Shown piece after piece: positions 39,608-47,913 of a stretch of 64,000 nt of DNA. Both the position numbers and the translations under genes were made by a program. Below the pieces are notes generated by a model. The model made no database searches, had not been told where the DNA came from, and saw only the letters and a list, made by a program, of their open reading frames with translations. This DNA is from Rickettsiaceae bacterium. Lineage in GTDB: Bacteria > Pseudomonadota > Alphaproteobacteria > Rickettsiales > Rickettsiaceae. Every line of letters begins with the position of its first letter. Within the stretch, counting starts at the first letter, position 1. Location of the stretch: positions 296,001 to 360,000 of the forward strand of contig JACKKP010000001.1 of NCBI GenBank assembly GCA_024236375.1, read 5' to 3'.

Positions 39608-39982
39608 ATGAGAGAAGAGAGAAAATATCCAATAAAAGAAGGGAGATTCAAGGAGTTAATAGAGCCATTTTTAGAGGAAGCGAAACAAAAACTAGGTAGA
39701 CCTACGAAAGTGAGTAATTACAATTTTTTTTGTGGAGTGCTATATATTTTAAGGACTGGTGTATCATGGAGAGATCTACCTGAGGAATATGGCAATTGGC
39801 ATACGATTTATACCAGATATAAAAGATGGAGTGAGAAAGGGTTCTTTTGGAAGTTATTATATTATTTGCAAAGCCTTAAAGAGATAGCGATAGATATAAT
39901 CTTCGTTGATGGTTCAATTGTGCCGTTGCACAGACATGGGGGAGGCGCTTTAAAAAAAGAGAGGAGCACAAGCGACCGGTAG
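39608..39982 (+). CDS. IS5-family transposase, first frame
   Basis: The protein is 124 aa from the ATG at 39608 behind GAGAGGA. A TTG at 39584 is an alternative. It has the N-terminal DNA-binding domain typical of the IS427 subgroup (RFKELIEPFLEE, NFFCGVLYILRTGVSWRDLPEEYG, YTRYKRWSEKGFF) and the first catalytic Asp in IIFVDGSIVPLH. It runs into an A7 tract (39952-39958) and ends soon after in a frame that loses homology. This suggests the full transposase is made by slippage there. Confidence 0.85.
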   Translation: MREERKYPIKEGRFKELIEPFLEEAKQKLGRPTKVSNYNFFCGVLYILRTGVSWRDLPEEYGNWHTIYTRYKRWSEKGFFWKLLYYLQSLKEIAIDIIFVDGSIVPLHRHGGGALKKERSTSDR

Positions 39983-40007
39983 AGGAAGAAAGGGTTTAGG
40001 CACAACT

Positions 40008-40415
40008 ATGCACGTTGCAATTAGTGACCACTCGGTTGTAGCTTGTAAACTGTTTCCAGCGCAAAGACAAGATTGTAAAAGCTTTGAAGAGCTTAACCAA
40101 GAACTGCCGTGGGATAAAATAAAATACCTTGTGGCCGACAAGGGGTACGACACTGCAAATGTTAGGAGTATTATTAAATCACACGGAGTGACTCCTGTAA
40201 TACCATTTAAAGGAGTTTATTTACCAGAGGATTCCGTATTAACTCCTGAAGATTTTTATGACGTTAAACTATACAAAAAACGTAATATCATTGAGCGCTT
40301 CTTTGGTAGATTAAAGGAAAATAAGAGGATCGCTATGAGATTTGATAAAATGGATCACTCTTTCCTTAGCTTCATAGCTCTTGCTATCGCTAAATTATTC
40401 AAATTATTTTGTTAA
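40008..40415 (+). CDS. IS5-family transposase, second frame
   Basis: The protein is 135 aa from the ATG, but homology in this frame extends upstream to the A7 tract (KRGAQATGRGRKGLGTTMHVAI). It is therefore probably translated as a fusion with the first frame. It carries the second and third catalytic positions of the DDE fold (VADKGYDTANVR, and RNIIERFFGRLKENKRIAMR with the Glu). Confidence 0.85.
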   Translation: MHVAISDHSVVACKLFPAQRQDCKSFEELNQELPWDKIKYLVADKGYDTANVRSIIKSHGVTPVIPFKGVYLPEDSVLTPEDFYDVKLYKKRNIIERFFGRLKENKRIAMRFDKMDHSFLSFIALAIAKLFKLFC

Positions 40416-40576
40416 CAATGCCATAGCCTACCATAATTAAAGGTATTATTACAGTCGCATGTCCGAAGGATAATATAATTTTACAAAAAAGTTCTATCAT
40501 AAGTTTCTTGATTATTTGAAATATAATTTAAACAAATCTTTTGCTATAGTAAAGTGACTAATAAATGTCATATTAA

Positions 40577-41332
40577 CTATATCTCCCCAAATTCGGCAGC
40601 AAGTTGCACTGGCGTCATTTGATATTTAGTGTTTATGTCATATTGTTTGATAAAATTTCCTCCCTTGAGCAAGAGTAATCTATCACCGTATTTAATAGCA
40701 TGCGACATATTATGGGTGATCATAATACAGGTTAGCTTCTGCTCACGGATAATATGATTGGTTAATTCCATAATGGTTTCAGTACTTGCTGGATCTAATG
40801 CGGCGGTAATCTCATCTAATAACAATATCTTGGGCTCTTGTAACATAGCCATAATAATACTGAGTGCTTGCCTTTGTCCACCAGATAAATTACTTACTAA
40901 ATCATCTAGTCTATTTTCCAAGCCTATATTTAATATACTCAACTTTTCTTTAAATATTTCTATGCGACTTTTATCTGTAAAAAGTTGTAGACCTCTGCTT
41001 TGCCCGCGTTTGAATGCAAATGCCATATTTTCAAGTATTGTCATATTTGCCATTGTGCCAAGCTTGGGATCTTGCATTACTTTGGATATAAGCCTGGCTC
41101 TATATGTTTGTGAAGTATTACTAATATCTTGTCCAGACATTAATATTCTACCTGAATCTACCTTGGTAAATCCTGAGATTACATTCAACATAGTTGATTT
41201 ACCTGCGCCATTACCACCAATTATAACTACAAATTCACTTTCTTTTATATCCAAATTTAATTTGTTAAGTATCTTACGTTCTAGTTTAGTATTTTTACCT
41301 AGAGTCACTTCAATATTTCTAAGACTTAGCAT
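40577..41332 (-). CDS. ABC transporter ATP-binding protein, TrpXYZ-like
   Basis: This 251-aa ATPase has Walker A GGNGAGKST, signature LSGGQRQALSI, Walker B ILLDEITAALDP and switch ITHN. With the permease and binding protein upstream, it forms an uptake system of the COG1101/COG4120/COG2984 type, one of which is the tryptophan transporter TrpXYZ of streptococci. Its start overlaps the permease end by 7 bp. Confidence 0.88.
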   Translation of the reverse strand: MLSLRNIEVTLGKNTKLERKILNKLNLDIKESEFVVIIGGNGAGKSTMLNVISGFTKVDSGRILMSGQDISNTSQTYRARLISKVMQDPKLGTMANMTILENMAFAFKRGQSRGLQLFTDKSRIEIFKEKLSILNIGLENRLDDLVSNLSGGQRQALSIIMAMLQEPKILLLDEITAALDPASTETIMELTNHIIREQKLTCIMITHNMSHAIKYGDRLLLLKGGNFIKQYDINTKYQMTPVQLAAEFGEI

Positions 41333-42168
41333 GATTGCCTCCTGGGAATATACATAATCAATATTACCATTAAGCCCGTAATTAAGTTTAAATCAGAAGT
41401 TGCAAGTCCTAAAGAATCGCTGTGAAGAGCAAAACTGATAAATAATCTGTATAAAATGGAACCCATCACACAACTAATCGTTTTAAAAGCAATAGATCTA
41501 TAAGGTAATATTTTCTCACCGATCATCACTGATGCAAGTCCTACAATTACGGTACCGATACCGCTACTTACGTCAGCAAACCCCTGATGTTGACTAAATA
41601 ATGCTCCTCCTAACGCGATAATAGCATTACTCAGTGCGAGGCAGATTATAGTCATACATGGGATATTAACTCCACTATTTTGTGCTAATCTCTTATTTTG
41701 TCCTATACTGAACAAACTTAAACCAAAATCGGTGCTAAGTAAGTATGTCACAATTGCACAACACACTAAAGCAATCACTAATAAATAAAGAACTGGAAGT
41801 TGAGTGAATATAGTATCATTATTAATAAGACTAATATTAGGAATACCACCCATAATACGCAAATTGATTGAATAAAGCATGAATGCAACTAATATGCCTG
41901 CAAGTAAGTTAGTAACTCTGAATTTGATGTAAAGCAAAGCTGTTATAATGCCCGCAATCGCTCCAGCGTATAAAGCAATTAGCAGTGATAACCAAGGATT
42001 CATTCCAAGTTTGTTCAGTATACTAGAAGTTGCAGAGCCCAGCACAAAGCTGCCATCACATGTTAAATCGGGAAAATCAATCACTCGAAATGTTAAATAT
42101 ATTCCCAGCGCTACAATACCATAGATGAGCCCGATTTCCAGGCTCATTATAATTTCATTTAATGTCAT
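41326..42168 (-). CDS. ABC transporter permease, TrpXYZ-like
   Basis: This 280-aa permease has about 8 TM helices and belongs to the branched-chain-amino-acid/sugar permease superfamily (COG4120 type). The N-terminal signature LIYGIVALGIYLTFRVIDFPDLTCDGSF (shown in pieces: GIYLTFRVIDFPDL) is characteristic. It overlaps the binding-protein gene by 4 bp, so the operon is tightly coupled. Confidence 0.88.
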   Translation of the reverse strand: MTLNEIIMSLEIGLIYGIVALGIYLTFRVIDFPDLTCDGSFVLGSATSSILNKLGMNPWLSLLIALYAGAIAGIITALLYIKFRVTNLLAGILVAFMLYSINLRIMGGIPNISLINNDTIFTQLPVLYLLVIALVCCAIVTYLLSTDFGLSLFSIGQNKRLAQNSGVNIPCMTIICLALSNAIIALGGALFSQHQGFADVSSGIGTVIVGLASVMIGEKILPYRSIAFKTISCVMGSILYRLFISFALHSDSLGLATSDLNLITGLMVILIMYIPRRQSC

Positions 42169-43148
42169 AATGTACTCTTAACTATTTTGGCTGCTATGTT
42201 TTTCAGTTCAGATGGAAGTTGAATTTGCAATTTGTCTGCAGCATCTTCATTAAGGTAAAGTTCTGTTTCAGTTGGAAACTCTACAGCTATTGTACCTAAA
42301 TCTTCGCCTTTAAGAGCTCGTACAATAATTTGTGCGGTTTGCAAACCTACCTTATACTGATTTGGTCCTAGTGCAGCTAGAGCTCCAAGTTCTACGGCAT
42401 CAGTATCGCTTACATAAACTGGTACTTTTACTTTAGTTGCAACATTTATAATTACTTGTAACGCAGAAAGCGCGGTATTATCATTACTGATAAATATAGC
42501 ATCAACATTTGCAGCTAATTTAGTTGCAGCTTGCGCTACTTCTGAGGTTTTATTGGCAGCTTGCAATACTAAACTTATACCAAATTTAGCACATAATTCT
42601 TCTAATTGTGTTATCAAACTTAGGGAATTTGCCTCGCTTGGATTATATAAAAAGCCCAAACGTTCTAAATTTGGTTGAAGTTGTTTAAATAACTTGAGTT
42701 GTGGCTCAAGTTCAACAAAATTTGATACTCCAGAAGTATTATTACCCGGCTTATTTAAACTTTGTACAAGCTCAGATTTTATTGGATCAGTTACTGAGCT
42801 GAATACTAGTCTTACTTTATTTTCTTTAGCATATTTAGCAAAACTTTGTGCTGAAATCGTGGCAACTCCTACTACAATATCTGCATTTTGACCAACAAAT
42901 TTTGCAGCGATTTGTGAAGCTAAGGCGGAATTAGCTTGTGCTGATTCAACACGTAAATCTAAATTAGCGCCAGGCTTATATCCATTTTGCTTTAACCCAT
43001 CAATTATACCTTTTGTTGTCATGTCCAGCGCAGGGTGCTCTACTAATTGATTGATAAATACTTTCTTCATATCGTCAATAGCAAAAGCTGTAACTGCACA
43101 AAGCATTATTAGTGATAACAATAATATTTTTTTCATTTTAATTCTCAT
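42165..43148 (-). CDS. ABC transporter substrate-binding protein, TrpX-like
   Basis: This 327-aa periplasmic protein starts with a signal peptide (MKKILLLSLIMLCAVTAFA). The fold is that of the ABC_sub_bind family (PF04392/COG2984). It contains the typical stretches VEHPALDMTTKGIIDGLKQ, GVATISAQSFAK, FSSVTDPIKSELV and GLQTAQIIVRALKGED. Members studied so far bind aromatic amino acids such as tryptophan, and that is the likely but unproven cargo here. It lies 5 bp after the TrpR-like gene. A second ATG 12 bases inside the start is equally good. Confidence 0.88.
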   Translation of the reverse strand: MRIKMKKILLLSLIMLCAVTAFAIDDMKKVFINQLVEHPALDMTTKGIIDGLKQNGYKPGANLDLRVESAQANSALASQIAAKFVGQNADIVVGVATISAQSFAKYAKENKVRLVFSSVTDPIKSELVQSLNKPGNNTSGVSNFVELEPQLKLFKQLQPNLERLGFLYNPSEANSLSLITQLEELCAKFGISLVLQAANKTSEVAQAATKLAANVDAIFISNDNTALSALQVIINVATKVKVPVYVSDTDAVELGALAALGPNQYKVGLQTAQIIVRALKGEDLGTIAVEFPTETELYLNEDAADKLQIQLPSELKNIAAKIVKSTL

Positions 43149-43153
43149 TTTAG

Positions 43154-43447
43154 TTATTGGCTAATTTTTGTCAGTAATACTTTATAACCTTGATATGGCT
43201 CATCTTTTAAAAATCTTGCTACTCTTCCTATTGTTGTTAAACTTGCTCCTAATTGAGCATGAATTTCACGGTAGGATAAGCCACTATTTAAAGCTTTACA
43301 TATTTGCCAACGCTCAGCCAAAGAAGCAAGCTCAGTGGGAGTACATAAATCTTTTAAAAAGTTAAATACTTCTTCTTCTGACTCCAACAACAATAAAGCG
43401 TTGCATAAATCTTTCACATTTTGATGATGATTATTTTTATTATCCAT
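43154..43447 (-). CDS. TrpR/YerC-family transcriptional regulator
   Basis: This 97-aa all-helical regulator of the TrpR superfamily (YerC/YecD type) shows the family signature in LCTPTELASLAERWQICKAL and the HTH SYREIHAQLGASLTTIGRVAR. Leading the ABC transporter operon, it is a candidate ligand-responsive repressor of aromatic amino-acid uptake. That is inference from position. Confidence 0.88.
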   Translation of the reverse strand: MDNKNNHHQNVKDLCNALLLLESEEEVFNFLKDLCTPTELASLAERWQICKALNSGLSYREIHAQLGASLTTIGRVARFLKDEPYQGYKVLLTKISQ

Positions 43448-43687
43448 ATGTTACTTTCATACCATGTTACTGTAATAGCATAATAGCACAATAAAACAGC
43501 ATTAGTCAATAGAAGATTTAAGATTTTATCATAAAAATTTTGAGACCAAGCTTTATATGCTTTATATAAAAATTTAGACAGCATAATATTCTATATCTCA
43601 ATCAAATAAGATTAAGACGGCACACAGTCTCTAAAATAATATGTTAATAACAAATTAACCTTTACATTAGATACTTACATAAATTAA

Positions 43688-44370
43688 TACAAACAAGGTG
43701 CGAATGCTGGACACCATGCACAAAGTAAGGAAACAGTATCCCCAACTATTACAGAAGAAATGGAGTTCCAAGAGAGATTGCGTACAACGTATCAGACCAA
43801 ATCTCTACGCACTAATATTAAGTCTTTAGTAACGCATTATTTACCAGAGGAGGAGAAACAAAACTCCCAAGAAAAATTGCAAAATTCTACATCACTTCAG
43901 GATGATGTAAAGATATTAGAGGCGATGAAGCCGTTGATATCTAATCAGTCTAAGCAATTTGAATGCGGTGTGTACATTAAAAATGCGACAACACGTAATA
44001 ATGACTTCAATCAGAAGATCGCATCATTATAAAGCAAGTCCGCTGAGGTGCTACAAAAAGAATTTAAATTCAATGAGAAAAGTGAGCAGTTATCAAATCC
44101 ATTAGCATTAGATAAGGCGATGCCATCTTAATCATTTACAACAAAATTATTTTCATTAATATTTTTGGCGTCTAGGGGAGTAGGTACATGAGTATTTGCT
44201 GGCGTTAAAAATGTAACTATAAATGTAGTACCAGGAGTAAAGAAAAATTATAAAAAAATGACAATACACAAAACTTTGGGTAAAAGGTGACAGAAATATT
44301 TAAAGACGTTACCCAAGAAAGGGGTGATAATAAAGAAAATCAAGCTAAGCACGAGTTGCCATTAGGCAGA
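43688..44370 (+). pseudogene. Decayed unknown gene with in-frame stops
   Basis: One frame stays readable for almost 700 bp but has stops at about 44030, 44130, 44188 and 44288. The longest open piece (43760-44032) encodes 90 hydrophilic residues (MEFQERLRTTYQTKS...). Later pieces read SKSAEVLQKEFKFNEKSEQL, LFSLIFLASRGVGT and VFAGVKNVTINVVPGVKKN. The single consistent frame with only nonsense changes suggests a recently inactivated gene. The product family is not recognised. Confidence 0.5.
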
Positions 44371-44495
44371 ATATAAAAAAAACCACAAAGTCCCAGCATA
44401 TAGCTTCCTATAAATCAACAGTTAATCATTTCTTAATTTATTTGTGTTAGAGTAAAAATGATATTTTGATTTTAAGCATTCACAATAAGGTACAT

Positions 44496-44996
44496 ATGAA
44501 AATAATTACAGCTCAGGAGCTAAAAATAAGATTAGATAAAAAAGATAGCTTGCTTATTGACGTCAGAGAACCAATAGAACATAGAAATGAATATATCGAA
44601 GGTACTTACCTAATACCACTTGGTGAAATTGCCTTAGAAAAATTGCCATCTACAAAAAAAACAATTGTACTCTATTGTAAATCAGGTAACAGAAGCTCTG
44701 AGGCTTACAAAAAACTTCTAACACAAGATCCTAAACGATGTATAACATGCTTGGGTGGTATTACAGCTTGAAACAAGCAGGATTTTATGTTAAAACATTA
44801 ATACAGAATATATTGCCATGATCAGCAAACTCAATTGCTGCAGGAGTGCTAACTTTGTCAGGTGTAATAATTGGTAAATTTATTCATCAGATATTTTATA
44901 TAATTCCTGTTTGTTGGGTTAGGATTGATATTTGCTGGACTAACAGGGTGGTGTGGTATGGCAAAGTTACTTGCTAAAATGCCATGGAATAAATAG
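44496..44996 (+). pseudogene. Rhodanese-DUF2892 (YgaP-like) sulfurtransferase, frameshifted
   Basis: The open part (44496-44771) encodes a rhodanese domain with IDVREPIEHRNEYIEG and the active-site loop YCKSGNRSSE. A one-base loss turns the family end GGITAW into GGITA plus TGA at 44769. The shifted frame continues WKQAGFYVKTLIQNILP, has another TGA at 44819, then IAAGVLTLSGVIIGKF. A second shift leads to GLIFAGLTGWCGMAKLL and MPWNK before TAG at 44994. These are the DUF2892 membrane part and ending of YgaP-like proteins. The soluble rhodanese domain may still be made. The downstream sulfur genes begin 2 bp later. Confidence 0.85.
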
Positions 44997-44998
44997 CG

Positions 44999-45775
44999 AT
45001 GGAATTAGTAGGTTACTTTTTTTTGATAATTATGGGGGTCAGTTTAAGCCTCATTGGTGCGGGTGGTTCGATTTTAACAATCCCCATTTTAGTTTATTTA
45101 TTAGATACTCCTATAGTGAAAGCAACGACTTATTCTCTTGTTATTGTGGGTTGCAGTGCACTCATTGCCTGTATAAGTTACCGCAAACATATAATCTTCT
45201 ACAAAGCATTGTTATTAACATTACCATCAATAATAGGAGTATTTGTCTCACGTTTTTATATTATTCCTAACTTACCTAAGTCGTTTGGTATTGTTTCAAT
45301 CGAAAAAATATTAATTATTTTATTACTAATATTTATAGGCGTGGCAGGTTATTTTATGGTCAATGACTTTAATTCTGATGATCATTATTCGGTCAAGTCG
45401 CATACAGATAAAAAAATGACCATAATATTGATTGGCTTATGTTTAGGAGGATTAACAGGGCTTCTTGGTGCTGGTGGTGGATTTTTGATTATTCCAACAC
45501 TTGTTCTACTTATGAAATTTACAATGCAGGAAGTAATTCCTACCTCGTTGTTTATTATTACTGTTAATTCACTTATAGGATTTGCTGCAGATAAAGTACA
45601 ATTATTATCTACAGATTGGCTTGAGTTATCAAAATATTTAGGTTGTACTTTTTTAGGGATCTATATCGGAATCTATATAGCAAAATTTATAAAAAGCAAA
45701 AATTTAAAAACAGTTTTTGGATATTTTATATGGATTATCGGAATAGGAATATTAATGCAAGAATTTATTTTATAA
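44999..45775 (+). CDS. TauE/SafE family sulfite/sulfur-compound permease
   Basis: This 258-aa protein has about 8 TM helices. The duplicated TauE/SafE motif appears twice: SLIGAGGSILTIPILVYLL and GLLGAGGGFLIIPTLVLL. In the bigR-type operons of alphaproteobacteria and Xylella, this permease sits with a rhodanese and a persulfide dioxygenase. It is thought to export sulfite made during sulfide detoxification. The same order is found here. Confidence 0.92.
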   Translation: MELVGYFFLIIMGVSLSLIGAGGSILTIPILVYLLDTPIVKATTYSLVIVGCSALIACISYRKHIIFYKALLLTLPSIIGVFVSRFYIIPNLPKSFGIVSIEKILIILLLIFIGVAGYFMVNDFNSDDHYSVKSHTDKKMTIILIGLCLGGLTGLLGAGGGFLIIPTLVLLMKFTMQEVIPTSLFIITVNSLIGFAADKVQLLSTDWLELSKYLGCTFLGIYIGIYIAKFIKSKNLKTVFGYFIWIIGIGILMQEFIL

Positions 45776-45796
45776 AATCAAAGTTAGAGGTATTAT

Positions 45797-46657
45797 ATGT
45801 CAATCAACATCAAAACATTTTTCGATTCTAACACGGCAACTTTTACACATATTGTCAGTGATCCTACTAGTGGAAAGGCAGCAATTATTGATTCAGTTTT
45901 AGATTATGATCAATATTCAGGCCGAACCAGCACCAAATCTGCAGAGCAAGTTATTACTTATGTAAAAAATCATAAATTTTCAGTAGAATGGATTTTGGAT
46001 ACGCATATTCATGCAGATCATATTACTGCGTCTCATTATCTCAAAGAAAAGCTAGGAGGCAAAATTGGTATTGGTACCAAAATTAAAGATGTATTAGCTC
46101 TATGGGTTCCAATATTCAATACAGCAAAAGATACCAATCTTGATGCTTCTCAATTTGATCATCTTTTTGAAGATGGAGAAATTTTTAAACTAGGAAATAT
46201 TGATGTAAAAGTGATGCATACACCGGGTCATACTCCAGCATGTTCAAGCTATCTTATTGAAGATGCTATTTTTGTAGGAGATACTATTTTTATGCCGGAT
46301 ATTGGTACTGCACGCACAGATTTTCCAGGTGGAAGTTCTGCTACTATGTATGATTCTATAAATAAAATATTAAACCTGCCGGAAGATACAAGAATTTTTA
46401 TGTGTCATGATTATCCTCCAGAAGGGCGTGATATTGCATGGATGACAACAGTAAAAGAGCAAAAAGCAAAAAATGTACTAATTCGTGAAGGGATTTCAAA
46501 AGATGAATATATCAGTGTACGTAATAAACGTGATGAAGGCAAGGCTGTGCCAAAACTTTTGCTTCCATCTATACAAGCCAATTTAAGGGCTGGCACTTTT
46601 GGTAACCCAGAAGAAAATAATGTACGATACATCAAAATTCCTGTGGATAAAATATAA
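45797..46657 (+). CDS. Persulfide dioxygenase-like MBL-fold hydrolase (Blh/ETHE1 family)
   Basis: This 286-aa metallo-beta-lactamase-fold enzyme has the metal motif HIHADH (His70, His72, Asp74, His75). The family-specific stretches are MHTPGHTPACSSYLI, VGDTIFMPDIGTARTDFPGG and FMCHDYPPEGRD. ETHE1/Blh enzymes oxidise glutathione persulfide to sulfite. Next to the TauE permease and the rhodanese remnant, this completes a sulfide-oxidation set. It lies 21 bp after the permease gene with an AGAGG-type ribosome binding site. Confidence 0.93.
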   Translation: MSINIKTFFDSNTATFTHIVSDPTSGKAAIIDSVLDYDQYSGRTSTKSAEQVITYVKNHKFSVEWILDTHIHADHITASHYLKEKLGGKIGIGTKIKDVLALWVPIFNTAKDTNLDASQFDHLFEDGEIFKLGNIDVKVMHTPGHTPACSSYLIEDAIFVGDTIFMPDIGTARTDFPGGSSATMYDSINKILNLPEDTRIFMCHDYPPEGRDIAWMTTVKEQKAKNVLIREGISKDEYISVRNKRDEGKAVPKLLLPSIQANLRAGTFGNPEENNVRYIKIPVDKI

Positions 46658-46917
46658 ATAATGATAAGTTAACTACACATTGAAATTACTAAAGTTTTGC
46701 TATGAAAATAGTAGATGAAATATGCATTTAATTAGCCAATGTAATATAATATTTTATAAATATATTATATTCTAACTATTATAATATTAAAATATAAATG
46801 ATGTAATTAACGCATATAGTTCCAATCAGTTTATTATTACATTCATCTATTTTGTTGCTATAAAGCTTAGATCATAATATCTTCAAAATTATATTTTATA
46901 AGGATTAAATACTTTCT

Positions 46918-47865
46918 ATGAATAACCATCTATATATGTGGATTATTTTTATATTAATTGTACTTGCTCTATTAACACTAGATCTAGGTTTTTTTCACAA
47001 AAAAGATCGGGAAATTGGGTTTAGAGAAAGCATATGGATGAGCTCCTTTTACATGCTGATAGCTATTATTTTTGGTTTATGGGTATGGTATATAAAAGGC
47101 TTGGGAAGCTTTGCAGAATATATTACCGGATTTCTTGTCGAAAAATCACTGGCCTTAGATAATATTTTTCTCATCTCTTTAATATTTTCAACACTTTCAA
47201 TACCATTAAAATATCAACATCGTGTTCTATTTTGGGGTATTTTAGGTGTTGTAGTGCTCAGAGCTATTATGATTGGTCTTGGTGCACACATACTCAATAA
47301 ATTTGATTGGGTTTTATATATATTTGCTGCTTTTATGATAATCACTGGTATTAAAATGTTTTTTATGTCTCATAAGCCAGTGGACATCGCTGATAATTTA
47401 CTGCTTATATGGATGAGAAAACATCTAAATGTGACAGAAAAATTACATGATCAAAAATTTTATATTTATCAGATAGATCCTAAATCCCAAAAGGAAAAAT
47501 TATTTGTTACACCGCTTTTTATTGCACTTGTAATGGTTGAATTTATTGATTTAGTTTTTGCTGTTGATAGTATTCCAGCAATTTTTGCGATTACTCAAGA
47601 TCCATATATTGTATATACAAGTAATATATTTGCAATATTAGGTTTAAGGGCACTTTATTTTGCTCTTGCATCAATCATTGACAGGTTTTATTACTTGAAA
47701 TATGCATTAGCTGTGGTGTTAATATTTATAGGATCTAAAATTTTTATTGCAGATGCTTTAGGGATCGCAAAAATTCCTCCTATATTGTCTTTAATTATTA
47801 CATTATCTATTCTATTTTCAGGGGTTTTATTTTCTTTTACAAAAAAAACTAAAAATACAGGGTAA
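46918..47865 (+). CDS. TerC family integral membrane protein
   Basis: This 315-aa protein has about 9 TM helices. The TerC/Alx signatures LTLDLGFFHKK, EKSLALDNIFLISLIF, and VEFIDLVFAVDSIPAIFAITQDP are all present, including the acidic intramembrane residues. Family members export Mn2+ or support metalation of secreted proteins. It is monocistronic, with 260 bp of AT-rich sequence upstream. Confidence 0.95.
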   Translation: MNNHLYMWIIFILIVLALLTLDLGFFHKKDREIGFRESIWMSSFYMLIAIIFGLWVWYIKGLGSFAEYITGFLVEKSLALDNIFLISLIFSTLSIPLKYQHRVLFWGILGVVVLRAIMIGLGAHILNKFDWVLYIFAAFMIITGIKMFFMSHKPVDIADNLLLIWMRKHLNVTEKLHDQKFYIYQIDPKSQKEKLFVTPLFIALVMVEFIDLVFAVDSIPAIFAITQDPYIVYTSNIFAILGLRALYFALASIIDRFYYLKYALAVVLIFIGSKIFIADALGIAKIPPILSLIITLSILFSGVLFSFTKKTKNTG

Positions 47866-47913
47866 ATTGTTTATAATATGCAGTATTTGAACATATTGTA
47901 AGCGAGTATATAC

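Larger units (their letters stand above)
39534..40422 (+). mobile_element. IS5-family insertion sequence (IS427-like), 889 bp
   Basis: The terminal inverted repeats begin GGCATTGTTAACAAAATAAT at the left and are mirrored at the right end (ATTATTTTGTTAACAATGCC). They are flanked by a 2-bp AT repeat (39532-39533 and 40423-40424). The transposase is encoded in two frames, 39608-39982 and 40008-40415. The identical ends and the clean restoration of the host gene frame indicate a recent insertion. Confidence 0.9.
38839..40500 (-). pseudogene. PAP2-family phosphatase gene interrupted by an IS element
   Basis: The 3' part (38839-39531, minus strand) encodes a multi-TM protein with the PAP2 motif FAFPSGHMQAATTFYGW. 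The 5' part lies beyond the IS (40425-40500), starting at ATG 40500 and reading FGHATVIIPLIMVGY. Removing the 889-bp element and one copy of its AT target duplication leaves 771 bp. This is one uninterrupted 256-aa frame that reads VGYIWGERKLFFHA across the join. PAP2 enzymes dephosphorylate lipid or isoprenoid phosphates such as undecaprenyl diphosphate. The C1 and C3 motifs are weak, so the exact substrate is open. An internal ATG at 39387 lies after the PSGH motif and would not restore it. Confidence 0.8.
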
